DNA of 64,000 nucleotides from Paenibacillus beijingensis (GCF_000961095.1 NZ_CP011058.1:4057501-4121500); one strand, 5' to 3'; positions 27,612 to 37,324 are shown, counted from the first letter of the stretch. Program-made: numbers and translations. The notes: generated by a model not told the origin, from the sequence alone.

Positions 27612-29450
27612 TTGAACAAATCATCATTATTAGGGCTTCATTTCCTCAATCCTGCCGCTTGGAGCCGGAAATTCAATCATATGTCGCTTCGCAAAAAAAT
27701 AAATGTCATTCATTTTATCGCAATTTCGACCTGCGTGCTGTTCCTGACCGTTTGCCTGCACCATATGATTTTATCGCAAGCGGAGGAGCGGGCGATCGAG
27801 AGCTCCGAACAAGAGGTCGAGCTGATTATCAATACGGTAGGTACACTTGTAAACAGTATGGAAAATTTTTCGAAGCTTGCGATCGTGAATCAAACCAGCC
27901 AGTATGTGTTATCACGAAGCAGCGCGAATCAATCGACGACACTCGACCATTTGGAAAACTTGAATTTAATGTATGCCAGCTTGAATTCATTAGTCAATTC
28001 CAGTCCGTTAATCGATTCGGTCATCGTTCAATCGGTCAACGGCAATATTTATTACTCATCGAATCTATCCTCGATTACGGCGCAAGAAATGGCGGTTTAT
28101 CCGAATGAGCGGCTTCTGCAGGCGAAAGGATCGGCCGTATGGGTCGAAACGTTTCAAAGCCCGTTCTTGTCGGACGGCAGGCAAAAGATGATGCTTGCTG
28201 TAGGCCGTAAAATTACGAACATGAATGACGGAACGACGATGGGATACGTGTATCTCAACATCGAGGAGCAAAAAATGGCCGGCCTTTACGGCAGCAAGCG
28301 GGAAAGCAACGATAGCCAAATTAGGGTCTTGAACGATAACGGGGACATTCTTTCGAGCACGGATTCAAGCTTGCTGGGGCGATCCATCGAGCATTCCGAA
28401 TATTGGGATATGGTGAAGAGCGGCAATAAAGGATATCAAATTTTTCGGGAAGCGGGCCGGAACGAACTGGTCACGTTTAAAAAAATGGAGCCCATCGGCT
28501 GGAACATCGTTTATATCGAACCAACGGACCGGCTCATGAAAGATCAGTGGAAAATAACGTCGTTTAATATCGGATTCGGGATCGCGGCGTTGCTGCTGGC
28601 ATTGTTTCTGTCGACCTTTCTTTCGAACCGGATTACGAAACCTCTTATACGGTTAAGCCAGGCGATGACGGCGGTCGGCGACGGCAACCTGGATATTCGG
28701 ACGCAAGTGGCTGCGAATGATGAAATCGGGCGGCTGGCGTTCAAATTCAACGAAATGGTCGGCCGGATTCAAGAGCTCGTGCAGAAGGTCAATGATGAAG
28801 AAAAGCATAAGCGGGTGTTGGAGCTTCGGCTGCTGTACTCTCAAATCAAACCGCATTTTTTATATAACACGCTGGAAATGATTCGCTCGATGACGCTTAT
28901 GATTGCGGCCCGGGACATTAGCAATACCGTGAAGGCGCTGGGCGATTTTTATCGAACGTCGCTTAACAACGGGGGAGAACTGACAACTGCCGCGGTGGAA
29001 AAAAAACATCTGGAAAGTTATCTGTTCATCCAAACAAAGCGCTACTCCCATATTCAGTACCGGATTGAATTTGATCAAAGTATCGAGTCATGCTGGATTC
29101 CGAAGCTGCTGCTGCAGCCGCTCGTGGAAAACGCCATCTACCACGGACTGCGGGAAAAAGCGGAAGGCGCCATGTGCGAAGTTGCCGGCTTCATTGAACC
29201 GCATGATGACGGCGACATCATCTGTTTTGTCGTCAAGGATAACGGCAAAGGGATGGATGCCGAGCAAATAAGCCGAATTTGGAGCCAGGGGCCGGACCGC
29301 CGCGACTTGTCCCATTTCGGAATTCGCAATGTGCAGGAGCGGATCTTGCTCCGGTACGGCGGCAAATACGGCATAACGATTTTGCCGGAGGCGGGCGGCG
29401 GCGTGCAGGTACAGGTGCGGCTTCCTATTCAAAGCGAGCGGAATGAATGA
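27612..29450 (+). CDS. Sensor histidine kinase (YesM family)
   Basis: This is a membrane kinase of 612 residues. Membrane segments lie at about 33-52 and 316-336 with an extracellular sensor domain between, then HAMP (338-390), a His_kinase domain with the phosphate-accepting His415 in KPHFLYNT, and an HATPase_c domain with DNGKGM. The TTG start follows GGAAGTAGG. It is paired with the YesN-like regulator next door and probably senses an extracellular sugar and switches on the importer at 31.2-35.9 kb. Confidence 0.9.
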   Translation: MNKSSLLGLHFLNPAAWSRKFNHMSLRKKINVIHFIAISTCVLFLTVCLHHMILSQAEERAIESSEQEVELIINTVGTLVNSMENFSKLAIVNQTSQYVLSRSSANQSTTLDHLENLNLMYASLNSLVNSSPLIDSVIVQSVNGNIYYSSNLSSITAQEMAVYPNERLLQAKGSAVWVETFQSPFLSDGRQKMMLAVGRKITNMNDGTTMGYVYLNIEEQKMAGLYGSKRESNDSQIRVLNDNGDILSSTDSSLLGRSIEHSEYWDMVKSGNKGYQIFREAGRNELVTFKKMEPIGWNIVYIEPTDRLMKDQWKITSFNIGFGIAALLLALFLSTFLSNRITKPLIRLSQAMTAVGDGNLDIRTQVAANDEIGRLAFKFNEMVGRIQELVQKVNDEEKHKRVLELRLLYSQIKPHFLYNTLEMIRSMTLMIAARDISNTVKALGDFYRTSLNNGGELTTAAVEKKHLESYLFIQTKRYSHIQYRIEFDQSIESCWIPKLLLQPLVENAIYHGLREKAEGAMCEVAGFIEPHDDGDIICFVVKDNGKGMDAEQISRIWSQGPDRRDLSHFGIRNVQERILLRYGGKYGITILPEAGGGVQVQVRLPIQSERNE

Positions 29451-29471
29451 AACGGAAAGGATGTTGCTTCA

Positions 29472-31082
29472 ATGGAGGGAGTCTTGACCGATACCGGTTT
29501 ACGGGTTCTGATCGTCGATGATGAATATTACTTCCGCAAGCTTCTGGTCAATTTGATTGACTGGAACGCCTTAGGCTACGAGATTGCTTCCGAGGCGGAG
29601 GATGGTCTTGAAGCTTTGGAGCTTGCGTGCAAAGAGCATTTCCATCTCATTATCGCCGATATTAATATGCCCCGATTAACGGGTCTTGATTTTGCAAAGG
29701 AATTGAGAGCATCGAACAAGGAAACCAAAATTATTTTTATTACGAGCCACGATGAATTTCAATATGCGAAGCTTGCCATTGCACTCGGTGCATCCAATTA
29801 TTTGATGAAGCCGGTTGATGAAGTGGAATTGGAAGATGCTTTAAACGAGATCCGCGATCAGATCGGCCAAATGCAAGCTTCCAAAAGACAAGCGGAGCTC
29901 GCGCTGCCGATTTTGGGCGAGAGGTTCGTCCGGCAGCTTTTGCTGAACGAGCTGCAGGAACCGCTGGAAGCCGTTCAGAAGCAAGCCAATGATTACAATA
30001 TCGCTGCCACTGATAACGGTTATGCCGTCATTATCGTACAAATTGACGAGCTGCACGTCCGGTTTGAACAGGAGCGGGATCGCCGTGAGTGTTATGGTGC
30101 CGTTAAAAATATGATCGCCCAAAAACTGCAGCCTTTAGGGTCGTGTTATGCGGTCGTGGACGGGGACGAGGATAACATCATTATTTTGGCGGGAGTGAGC
30201 GAGGCAAAGGAAATCCTATTAAGCGATTACTGCGAGCTGGCCCGCTCCTTGCTCGATTCCGCCTTGCCGGGCATTCCTTGTACGTTTTCGTTCGGAAAAA
30301 TTTATAAGCAAATGAACGAAGTCCATTTGTCCTATGCCGAGGCGCTTTATATGCTCAAGAGGAAGTTCGTTGAGGGCGGAAATCGTGTATTCGACTATTA
30401 CAGCCAAACGCGGGAACACGCGTCTCACGGTGTCATTCAGCCGCTAATTATACGTAATGATTGGCTTAAACTTTTAAGGAACAGAGACGTGAAGTCGATC
30501 AATGAATCCATCGATGAACTGATCCGTATGCTTGTCGAAACCCGGGCAAGCAAAGATCGGGCGATTTTGGCGTTAATGGAGTGCATCTCGATCGGCTCCG
30601 CCGCGATTCTGGAACGCTATGAGTCGCTGCCGGCACAATGGATGAGCGAGGAACATCCGCACTTCCGCCAAATCCGCAGGCTGGAAACGGTGTTCGGCGT
30701 GGAGCAATGGATACGCGACTTTTTTCTTAAGATCGTTTTTCGTGCGCTAGACGGCCAAGAAAATTTGAACAGAAGATCGGACATCGTTCATCAGGCAATG
30801 GTGTTCGTTTCCGAAAATTTTATGAATGAAGGGCTGAATCTGCAGCAAACGGCGAAAGAATTGTTCGTCAATCCAAGCTATTTAAGCCATCTGTTTAAAA
30901 AAGAAGCCGGAAAATCTTTTGTCGAGTATTTATCCGATCTAAGACTGGAACGTGCGATGGAGCTTCTGAAATCGTCCTCGGACAAGATGGCGGATATCGC
31001 AAGTCAAGTAGGCTATTCCGATCCGTACTATTTCAGTAAATGCTTCAAAAAAAAGTTCGGAGTTGCGCCTAAAAACCTATAG
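29472..31082 (+). CDS. Response regulator with AraC-type DNA-binding domain (YesN family)
   Basis: This protein of 536 residues has a receiver domain with Asp63 (IADINMPR) as phosphate acceptor and Lys113 (YLMKPVDE), a long middle region, then two C-terminal AraC helix-turn-helix motifs (LQQTAKELFVNPSYLSHLF and DIASQVGYSDPYYFSKCF). It ends at GVAPKNL, a few residues shorter than the usual C-terminus. It follows the kinase by 21 bases. The obvious target is the importer gene starting 105 bases downstream. Confidence 0.9.
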   Translation: MEGVLTDTGLRVLIVDDEYYFRKLLVNLIDWNALGYEIASEAEDGLEALELACKEHFHLIIADINMPRLTGLDFAKELRASNKETKIIFITSHDEFQYAKLAIALGASNYLMKPVDEVELEDALNEIRDQIGQMQASKRQAELALPILGERFVRQLLLNELQEPLEAVQKQANDYNIAATDNGYAVIIVQIDELHVRFEQERDRRECYGAVKNMIAQKLQPLGSCYAVVDGDEDNIIILAGVSEAKEILLSDYCELARSLLDSALPGIPCTFSFGKIYKQMNEVHLSYAEALYMLKRKFVEGGNRVFDYYSQTREHASHGVIQPLIIRNDWLKLLRNRDVKSINESIDELIRMLVETRASKDRAILALMECISIGSAAILERYESLPAQWMSEEHPHFRQIRRLETVFGVEQWIRDFFLKIVFRALDGQENLNRRSDIVHQAMVFVSENFMNEGLNLQQTAKELFVNPSYLSHLFKKEAGKSFVEYLSDLRLERAMELLKSSSDKMADIASQVGYSDPYYFSKCFKKKFGVAPKNL

Positions 31083-31187
31083 CGTTTGATCATCTTCTAA
31101 AATTTTTCTGAAAAATCAAAAACGATTTCATTTGTTAGGAAAGCTTACATTGATATACTTTGGATATAAAAAAACAAGGAGGCGGAC

Positions 31188-32480
31188 ATGCTGAAGCGCG
31201 AGCGGTTATTGGCAATCGGTCTGATGATGACGGCAGCTGTCGTTTCGGCATGCCGCGGCGGTGGAGGGGACGAGGCATCTTTATCCGGCGACAAATCATC
31301 CCAGGTAAAGGAAACGTTGACGGTATGGGTTAATCGTCCGGATCCGTTGTATGAAAAGACGGCAAACGAAATCGCGGAAGAAATGAACGTCAGCTTGAAA
31401 TATGAATTGACGAACGGAGACGATCTGTATACGACCAAACTTAAAACGGCTATCGTGGCGAACGAACTTCCGGACGTGTATATGCAAGACGCGGGACTTT
31501 CGGACCGCTCCATGCTGCTGACTTCAAAGTCGGCCGCACCTTTGAACGATACGCTGAAACAATTGGGAGCAGAATCGAAGTACTACAAGGGGCAGTTAAC
31601 GAAAGATAAAGACGGCACCATTTATTCGCTGCCGTATCGTCCGGACACCGGATATGTACTGCTTTACAACAAAAAGCTGATGGCTAAGCTCGGCAAGCAG
31701 CCTCCGAAAACATACGATGACTTGTTGAATATATCCGAAGCGGCACTCGCAAACCGGCTGCTGCCGATCGCATTAGGCAATAAAGACCGATGGCCGGGCG
31801 ATTTGCTCTATAACATGCTGGTGCTGCGGCAAGATACGGAAGCTTATGCGAAAGCGGCGAAGGGCGAAATGAAATTTACGGACAAGCCGTTTGTTCAGGC
31901 GGCGGAGCAGATTATTGAGCTCGTCCGATTAGGCGCTTTCGGTAACGAGGTGCTGGCAAACGGCGATCAAGAAGTGATGAATATGTTTTACAGCGGCAAG
32001 GCGGTTTTTTATCCGACCGGATCCTGGGTGTTTTTCAGCGGTGCGATTGAGCATTTGAAGAATGACCTCGGATTTGCGATTTTCCCGAAAACCGGTCCGG
32101 TAGATGATTTGTATCTGTCCTCCTTAAGCAATCATAACGATGAAGCGCCGTACGCGCTTTTTGTAAACCCAAGCTCGAAGCGGTTAGCGGAAGCGAAAGA
32201 ATTCGCCGTTCGATTTTCGCTGCAGCTGAATGATGTGCAGGTGAAGTCGGGGCAAATTCCTTACGCGCAGACGGAAGCGAAGCCGGAGGGACCGATTTCC
32301 AAGTCATTCAGTGAGTTTGTGGGTTATACGTTAAAGCTTAAAGGAACCCAAACGTTCTGGTTTGATGTGCTCCCGCGAGAAAAAGGCGAACGTTTCCGTG
32401 ACTTGACGCAAAAATTGTATACCGGAGATTTATCCGCTGCCGATTTTACGCTGCAACTGGAGGCTGTCATGAGAAAGTAG
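31188..32480 (+). CDS. Extracellular solute-binding lipoprotein 1
   Basis: This sugar-type binding lipoprotein of 430 residues has a signal peptide ending in VSAC with lipid-carrying Cys22. The rest matches family 1 extracellular solute-binding proteins. It directly follows the YesMN pair, as in many Paenibacillus clusters. A second, unrelated-looking binding protein sits after the permeases (34636). One may serve as the sensor accessory and the other as the transporter ligand binder, or they may take different sugars. AAGGAGGCGG precedes the ATG. Confidence 0.88.
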   Translation: MLKRERLLAIGLMMTAAVVSACRGGGGDEASLSGDKSSQVKETLTVWVNRPDPLYEKTANEIAEEMNVSLKYELTNGDDLYTTKLKTAIVANELPDVYMQDAGLSDRSMLLTSKSAAPLNDTLKQLGAESKYYKGQLTKDKDGTIYSLPYRPDTGYVLLYNKKLMAKLGKQPPKTYDDLLNISEAALANRLLPIALGNKDRWPGDLLYNMLVLRQDTEAYAKAAKGEMKFTDKPFVQAAEQIIELVRLGAFGNEVLANGDQEVMNMFYSGKAVFYPTGSWVFFSGAIEHLKNDLGFAIFPKTGPVDDLYLSSLSNHNDEAPYALFVNPSSKRLAEAKEFAVRFSLQLNDVQVKSGQIPYAQTEAKPEGPISKSFSEFVGYTLKLKGTQTFWFDVLPREKGERFRDLTQKLYTGDLSAADFTLQLEAVMRK

Positions 32481-32824
32481 CCGCCGTTATCGTGGGGGAG
32501 GCTTCCCCCTGCCTACTAAACACTCTATCCGCTCCGGATGTTCCTCTTTCAATCCGCATTGTGGTTCGTGCGATCCAATTCCATCCATATGTAATTTTAT
32601 AACTCGTTTTATTATTTATTATTCATTATATATTATCCCGTTTATTTTTTTAACTATTTCATAATAATTGATATAACTTATAAATATACATATTAATATA
32701 TTTCACATTCATATTTCTTATGTCCAGATTCATAATAAATATTTAACATAATATAAAATAAAAGTTACTATTTAACTATAAATTATTATACACATACAGG
32801 TTGACTTCTGAAAGGAGTGACGGC
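32481..32824. promoter_or_regulatory. AT-rich intergenic region before permease genes
   Basis: No gene is seen. GGGGGA/TCCCCC (32493-32509) forms a small hairpin just after the lipoprotein stop. The rest is extremely AT-rich. At 32739-32762 it carries ATATTTAACATAATATAAAA, resembling the boxes upstream of both LysR genes (1958-1984, 7792-7818). A separate promoter for the permease genes is likely here. Confidence 0.45.
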
Positions 32825-33706
32825 ATGAAAAGGTTTTTCACATCTCAATGGATGCAGCAGACCGTTTTTGTTGGTCCGGCTTTACTGGTCTACGCCGTAA
32901 TCATTGCTTTGCCGTTCGTCTTTGGAATTTATTATTCCTTTACGAACTGGAATGGGGTTTCGGAAAGCTACGATTGGGTGGGCTTGCGAAATTTTGTAAC
33001 GGTGCTGACGGACGATCCGCAATTCGGACAATCGTTCTGGTTCACGATCCGATTCACGGTATCCGTCGTCGTGATCAGCAATGTACTCGGGTTTATGCTG
33101 GCGTTTATCGTCTCCAAACAACTGAAATCCCGCAATGTGCTGCGGACGATCTTTTTTATGCCTAACGTGCTTGGCGGTTTGGTACTCGGCTTTATATGGC
33201 AGTTTATTTTCGTGCAAGGGTTCTCCGTAATCGGAACGAAAACAAACCTTCCATTTTTCAATTTGCCGTGGCTTGGGACGGAAGTAACCGCATTTTGGGC
33301 GCTCGTCATCGTAAGTGTGTGGCAAGGAGCCGGTTATCTGATGGTCATATATGTCGCCGGTTTGGCGAACGTGCCCAGCGATCAGATCGAGGCTGCATCG
33401 ATAGACGGAGCAAACGGATGGCAGGTTATGCGGCACATTATTTTGCCGCTCATTATGCCGGCCGTGACGGTTTGTCTGTTTATTACGATTTCATGGACGT
33501 TCAAAATGTTCGATTTGAACTTCTCGCTAACAAAAGGCGGTCCGTACAACTCTACCGAATCGGTCGCGATGAATATTTTTGCCGAGGCGTTCCAAAACAA
33601 TCGTTACGGGCTTGGGACGGCAAAAGCGCTTCTGTTCTTTATAGCCGTTACCCTGATTACATCCGTTCAGGTGTATCTTACGAAGAAACGCGAGGTGGAA
33701 ATGTAA
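32825..33706 (+). CDS. Sugar ABC transporter permease 1
   Basis: This membrane permease of 293 residues has six predicted helices and the ATPase-contact loop EAASIDGANGWQVM. The ATG at 32825 follows GAAAGGAGTGACGG; an in-frame upstream start at 32801 lacks such a site. Its stop overlaps the start of the next permease by one base. No ATPase gene is encoded in the cluster. Confidence 0.9.
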   Translation: MKRFFTSQWMQQTVFVGPALLVYAVIIALPFVFGIYYSFTNWNGVSESYDWVGLRNFVTVLTDDPQFGQSFWFTIRFTVSVVVISNVLGFMLAFIVSKQLKSRNVLRTIFFMPNVLGGLVLGFIWQFIFVQGFSVIGTKTNLPFFNLPWLGTEVTAFWALVIVSVWQGAGYLMVIYVAGLANVPSDQIEAASIDGANGWQVMRHIILPLIMPAVTVCLFITISWTFKMFDLNFSLTKGGPYNSTESVAMNIFAEAFQNNRYGLGTAKALLFFIAVTLITSVQVYLTKKREVEM

Positions 33707-34539
33707 TGTTGGAAAAACCGTATTCCTTCAAGGTGTTTGGAGTCGAAGCAATTGCAATTTTGCTGGCGTTGATTTTTATCGCACCGTTCTATTTTGTATT
33801 CGGGAACTCGGTCAAGAGCTTTGCCGAACTGCTGACGAATACGGCAAGCCTGCCGACGAGTCTGCACTGGGACAACTATTCCCGGGCCTGGGAAGCGCTG
33901 AACTTCCCGCTTGCATTGCGAAATTCGTTCGTGATTACCGTGCTGAGCAACATCGGCCTCGTATTCATTTCCTCCATGGCCGCTTACCGTTTGGTACGCC
34001 ATCCGAGTCGTTTGAATCGGGTACTGTTCTCGTTGTTTGTCGCCGCGATGGTGATCCCGTTTCAAACGATTATGATTCCGATGGTGAAGCTGTTCAGCTG
34101 GCTCAGCCTGATCAACACCATACCGGGCATCGTCATTTGTTACATGGGACTGGGCGTTTCCTTCACCATTTTCTTGTACTGCGGTTTTATTAAGTCGATA
34201 CCGAGGGAAATCGAAGAATCCGCCGTTGTGGACGGCTGTACGCCTTACGGCACTTTTTTCCGAATTATCGTGCCGCTGCTGAAGCCGATGACCGTCACCG
34301 CCATTGTGCTGAACAGCTTGTGGATTTGGAACGATTTCTTGACCCCGCTGCTCTTTTTGCAAAAACCGGGTCTGCAAACGATCCAGACGGCGACGAATAC
34401 GTTGTTCGGTCAATATATGAAACAGTGGGATCTTGCACTGGCCGCGCTCGTGATGGGCATGATTCCGGTAATGGTGTTCTTCCTTTGTTTGCAGCGTTTT
34501 GTAATTAAAGGCATCGCAGATGGAGCGGTCAAAGGTTAA
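33706..34539 (+). CDS. Sugar ABC transporter permease 2
   Basis: This is the partner permease, 277 residues with six helices and EAA-like loop EESAVVDGCTPYGTFF. Its ATG shares one base with the TAA of permease 1, so translation is coupled. A longer frame running back into the preceding gene is not the real start. Confidence 0.9.
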   Translation: MLEKPYSFKVFGVEAIAILLALIFIAPFYFVFGNSVKSFAELLTNTASLPTSLHWDNYSRAWEALNFPLALRNSFVITVLSNIGLVFISSMAAYRLVRHPSRLNRVLFSLFVAAMVIPFQTIMIPMVKLFSWLSLINTIPGIVICYMGLGVSFTIFLYCGFIKSIPREIEESAVVDGCTPYGTFFRIIVPLLKPMTVTAIVLNSLWIWNDFLTPLLFLQKPGLQTIQTATNTLFGQYMKQWDLALAALVMGMIPVMVFFLCLQRFVIKGIADGAVKG

Positions 34540-34635
34540 GTTGTTGCGGGGCAAGGCGAGAAAACTTGAGTGTCCGGTTTGTATAGGGCACCTTCACATA
34601 CAGCCATAAACAACGCTAATGGGAGGTTTTTTCAG

Positions 34636-35937
34636 ATGAAACGATTGGTAAATGTTGCTTTTGTTTCGGTTTTGATGGGGTCTGTGCTTGCGGGATGCGG
34701 TTCCGGCGGTTCGGCAAATAAAGAGAACAGCAGCGGTACAGGGGCTGAAAACACGGGTTCCAACAAGCAAGTTGTGGTGAAAGTGTTCCAACAGAAGGTT
34801 GAAATTGCCGACCAGCTTCCGGCGCTGGCAGCGGAATATGAGAAGACTCACCCGGGCGTCAAAATTGAATTCGAATCGGTACTGTCCAGCGATTATATGA
34901 CAAAGCTGAAGGCGAAGCTGTCGGCGAACGAAATGCCGGATATTTTCAATAACGGCGGATACAGCGAATTGAACGTATGGAAGGACCAACTCGAAGATCT
35001 GTCCGATCAGCCTTGGGTGGGCGAAGCTCTTGACGTTGCGAAAGAACCGATGATGAGTGACGGCAAGCTGTACGGCATTCCGATCAACCTCGAAGGCGAC
35101 GGTCTCGTCTACAATAAGGACATGTTTGCCAAAGCCGGCATTACCGAGCTGCCGAAAACCCGTTCGGAGCTGGAAGAAGTAAGCAAGAAGCTGCAAGCGG
35201 CAGGATTTACGCCATTTATTAATAACTACGACAGCGCTTGGACGCTCGGCATTACGATGTTCAACTATCCGATGGCGGAGCAGCAGGACCCGAACGCCTT
35301 TATTGCCGGCCTGAACGGCGGAACGGCCACGTTCAAAGACAATCCGTTGTTCAAGGAATGGACGAAATTTATCGACTTGAGTTTAAAGTACGGCAACAAG
35401 AATCCGCTGACGACCGACTACAACGGCTCGCTGGCGATGTTTGCATCCGAACAAGGCGCGATGACGGTTGGCGGCAACTGGATTCAGCCGGTCATCGACA
35501 AAATCAATCCGAATATTAATGCCGGCCTGATGCCGATTCCGATCAGCGACGACGCCGCATTGAATCAAAAAGCCGTGTTCGCCGGACCGACGACTTGGGT
35601 GGTGTACAAAAATTCGAAAGTAAAACCGGAAGCGAAAGAATTCCTGAACTGGCTCGTTACCTCCGCCGAAGGACAAGACTATCTTGTGAAAAAATTCAAG
35701 CTTATGCCGGCTTTCAAAAACGTTAAAGCCGATCCGGCCGATCTTGGCGGAATTGCCGGCGATATTCTACCTTATATCGCCAAAGGCGATATTCTCGGAT
35801 GGCAGTATGCGAAATATCCGGACGGCAGCACGAAGGAATTCGCCGCTTCAATGCAAAAGTATATTGCCGGCAAATCAAACGGCGACCAAATGCTGGCTGA
35901 ATTCCAGCAAACGTGGGACAAGCTGAAAAGCAAGTAA
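34636..35937 (+). CDS. Extracellular solute-binding lipoprotein 2
   Basis: This sugar-type binding lipoprotein of 433 residues has a signal peptide ending in LAGC with Cys21 as lipid site, followed by a family 1 solute-binding fold. The ATG at 34636 follows GGGAGG; the longer upstream frame from 34570 puts 22 residues before the signal peptide and is unlikely. It is the last gene of the importer cluster and is followed by a terminator. Confidence 0.9.
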   Translation: MKRLVNVAFVSVLMGSVLAGCGSGGSANKENSSGTGAENTGSNKQVVVKVFQQKVEIADQLPALAAEYEKTHPGVKIEFESVLSSDYMTKLKAKLSANEMPDIFNNGGYSELNVWKDQLEDLSDQPWVGEALDVAKEPMMSDGKLYGIPINLEGDGLVYNKDMFAKAGITELPKTRSELEEVSKKLQAAGFTPFINNYDSAWTLGITMFNYPMAEQQDPNAFIAGLNGGTATFKDNPLFKEWTKFIDLSLKYGNKNPLTTDYNGSLAMFASEQGAMTVGGNWIQPVIDKINPNINAGLMPIPISDDAALNQKAVFAGPTTWVVYKNSKVKPEAKEFLNWLVTSAEGQDYLVKKFKLMPAFKNVKADPADLGGIAGDILPYIAKGDILGWQYAKYPDGSTKEFAASMQKYIAGKSNGDQMLAEFQQTWDKLKSK

Positions 35938-36058
35938 TGACACTAGGAGAGTCATGCCTGTTAACTCCAAGCCTATAACTCAGAGTTATCGCTAGAGTTA
36001 TCGATATGAACAACGGTTGCTTTACTGACGCCCGAATTATTTTGATGGTATGAATGTG

Positions 36059-36084
36059 GGGGAGCCGAAAGCTTCCCTTTTTTT
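36059..36084 (+). terminator. Terminator after lipoprotein 2
   Basis: GGGGAGC (36059-36065) pairs with GCTTCCC (36071-36077, one G-T pair), followed by seven T residues. Confidence 0.8.
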
Positions 36085-36172
36085 CTCAGCGTGCCTCATC
36101 TATACGTGAACGATTTGAATATTTCCCCACTCCATCTTATATGTTACAAATATACATTAAGAAGGTCGTTAC

Positions 36173-36649
36173 ATGGATAAAACTTATCATATCGATGTGA
36201 TTTTCAAACAAATTCCGTTGTTAAGAGATTTTGTCTATCATTACGTCGCTTACAAAGAGCTTTATTCCCGGGGCAGAGGACCTGAAGGAGAAGAGAAGTT
36301 TTGGACTTACATAGTAAATGCTCATCTGTCGCAAGCCATCATTAATTGGGTGACCGTATTCGAAGTCGTTAGCGATCAATCCCGTTGGAATAGAATGGAT
36401 CTTAAATTGGATCCTAAACGGAAAACAAGGGAAGAATTTGTATCCGACCTGTTAACACATATCCAATTTACCGAACAAGAATGGAAACAATATTGGAACG
36501 AGGTCTCTGAATTCAGGGATAAGTTTGTAGCCTATGGGGATATTCTCTTTGAAAAGCCAGCGGCGTATTTAGACATTGCATATAAGGCAGCACGTTTTTA
36601 CGATAGATGGATAAGGGAACAGGTTAACGGGATTCTTATAATGGACTAA
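36173..36649 (+). CDS. Hypothetical protein, 158 aa
   Basis: This is a helix-rich, probably soluble protein with no family I can name. Notable parts are the charged N-terminal half with VFEVVSDQSRWNRMD and the C-terminal KAARFYDRWIREQVNG. The ATG is preceded by AAGAAGG. Its composition is more AT-rich than the importer genes, and it marks the left edge of the accessory region that holds the recombinase and cassettes. It might be HEPN-like (all-helical), but that is a guess. Confidence 0.6.
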   Translation: MDKTYHIDVIFKQIPLLRDFVYHYVAYKELYSRGRGPEGEEKFWTYIVNAHLSQAIINWVTVFEVVSDQSRWNRMDLKLDPKRKTREEFVSDLLTHIQFTEQEWKQYWNEVSEFRDKFVAYGDILFEKPAAYLDIAYKAARFYDRWIREQVNGILIMD

Positions 36650-36734
36650 CACTCAAGGAAATGGAAGGTGTATACCACATATTATCTGCTCATTCCACAT
36701 ATTAATAGAGGAGTGAGAGGAGAGTGGATCCGGA

Positions 36735-37097
36735 ATGGAATCGCTGGATGCCCATGAATGGGTCAAACGGTATACATCGCTCAAAAAACGCAAAACCGAG
36801 TTGGAGAACGAGATGAACCAACTGCGAAGCCAAATTATCGAATACTGCGAACAGCGGCATTTGACAGAATTTGAAACGGGACATTTCCGTGTGAAGCTGA
36901 TCTACCAGGAACGAAAAGAATACGACGATCAGAAGCTGTACGAAGCTTTGCCTGATCCGGATGTTTGGCGCTACATATCCAAAGCCGACCCCGGTAAAAT
37001 TTCAAGCTTATTGAAATTAAACGTTCTTTCCGAAGACCAATTGAGCAATACCTTTAAATTGAAACGTATTTCGCTGCTGCAGGTGGACAAACAATAG
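36735..37097 (+). CDS. Hypothetical protein with coiled-coil N-terminus, 120 aa
   Basis: Residues 10-45 form a likely coiled coil (KKRKTELENEMNQLRSQI), and the rest is a small alpha/beta region ending in KRISLLQVDKQ. I do not recognise the family. GAGTGAGAGGAGAG lies upstream. It is the nearest gene upstream of the recombinase and points the same way; a structured region with its own promoter and terminator separates them. Confidence 0.6.
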   Translation: MESLDAHEWVKRYTSLKKRKTELENEMNQLRSQIIEYCEQRHLTEFETGHFRVKLIYQERKEYDDQKLYEALPDPDVWRYISKADPGKISSLLKLNVLSEDQLSNTFKLKRISLLQVDKQ

Positions 37098-37142
37098 TAT
37101 CTTACACCTCGAATTTCTTAACTGTGACATGGAAAGAGGCAA

Positions 37143-37232
37143 TATGATAGGCGGATATCTGATGTATGTACCAAGGTCCGTGTCGCCATTGTTTCCGCAA
37201 AGAAATCTATCTTTTGTTTACCGCCTATCATA
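37143..37232. repeat. 12-bp inverted repeat upstream of the recombinase
   Basis: TATGATAGGCGG (37143-37154) and CCGCCTATCATA (37221-37232) are exact reverse complements 66 bases apart. Its position just before the recombinase promoter suggests a regulatory or recombination-related structure. The right arm overlaps the spacer of the promoter proposed at 37217-37245. Confidence 0.7.
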
Positions 37233-37245
37233 CAAATGGTAGAAT
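37217..37245 (+). promoter_or_regulatory. Possible sigma-A promoter of the recombinase leader
   Basis: TTTACC (37217-37222) and TAGAAT (37240-37245) are separated by 17 bases. The right arm of the inverted repeat covers the -35 end and spacer, so a protein or structure at that arm would affect initiation. A terminator lies within 80 bases downstream, before the recombinase start. Confidence 0.45.
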
Positions 37246-37280
37246 GAAAGTATGATTTTTAACAAAATTCCGAAAGCATC

Positions 37281-37324
37281 GGGAGATTTCAAAGTCCATT
37301 TGGGCTTTGTGATCTCCCTTTTTT
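37281..37324 (+). terminator. Terminator or attenuator immediately before the recombinase gene
   Basis: GGGAGAT (37281-37287) pairs with ATCTCCC, with an inner CAAAG/CTTTG stem, followed by TTTTTT ending at 37324. The recombinase-region ORF starts 47 bases later, so this hairpin would limit its transcription unless bypassed, or it ends a short RNA. Confidence 0.75.

Noticed and set aside
36173..37097. Prophage remnant to the left of the recombinase
   Set aside because: The two unknown ORFs show no phage structural or replication motifs; only a recombinase lies beside them.
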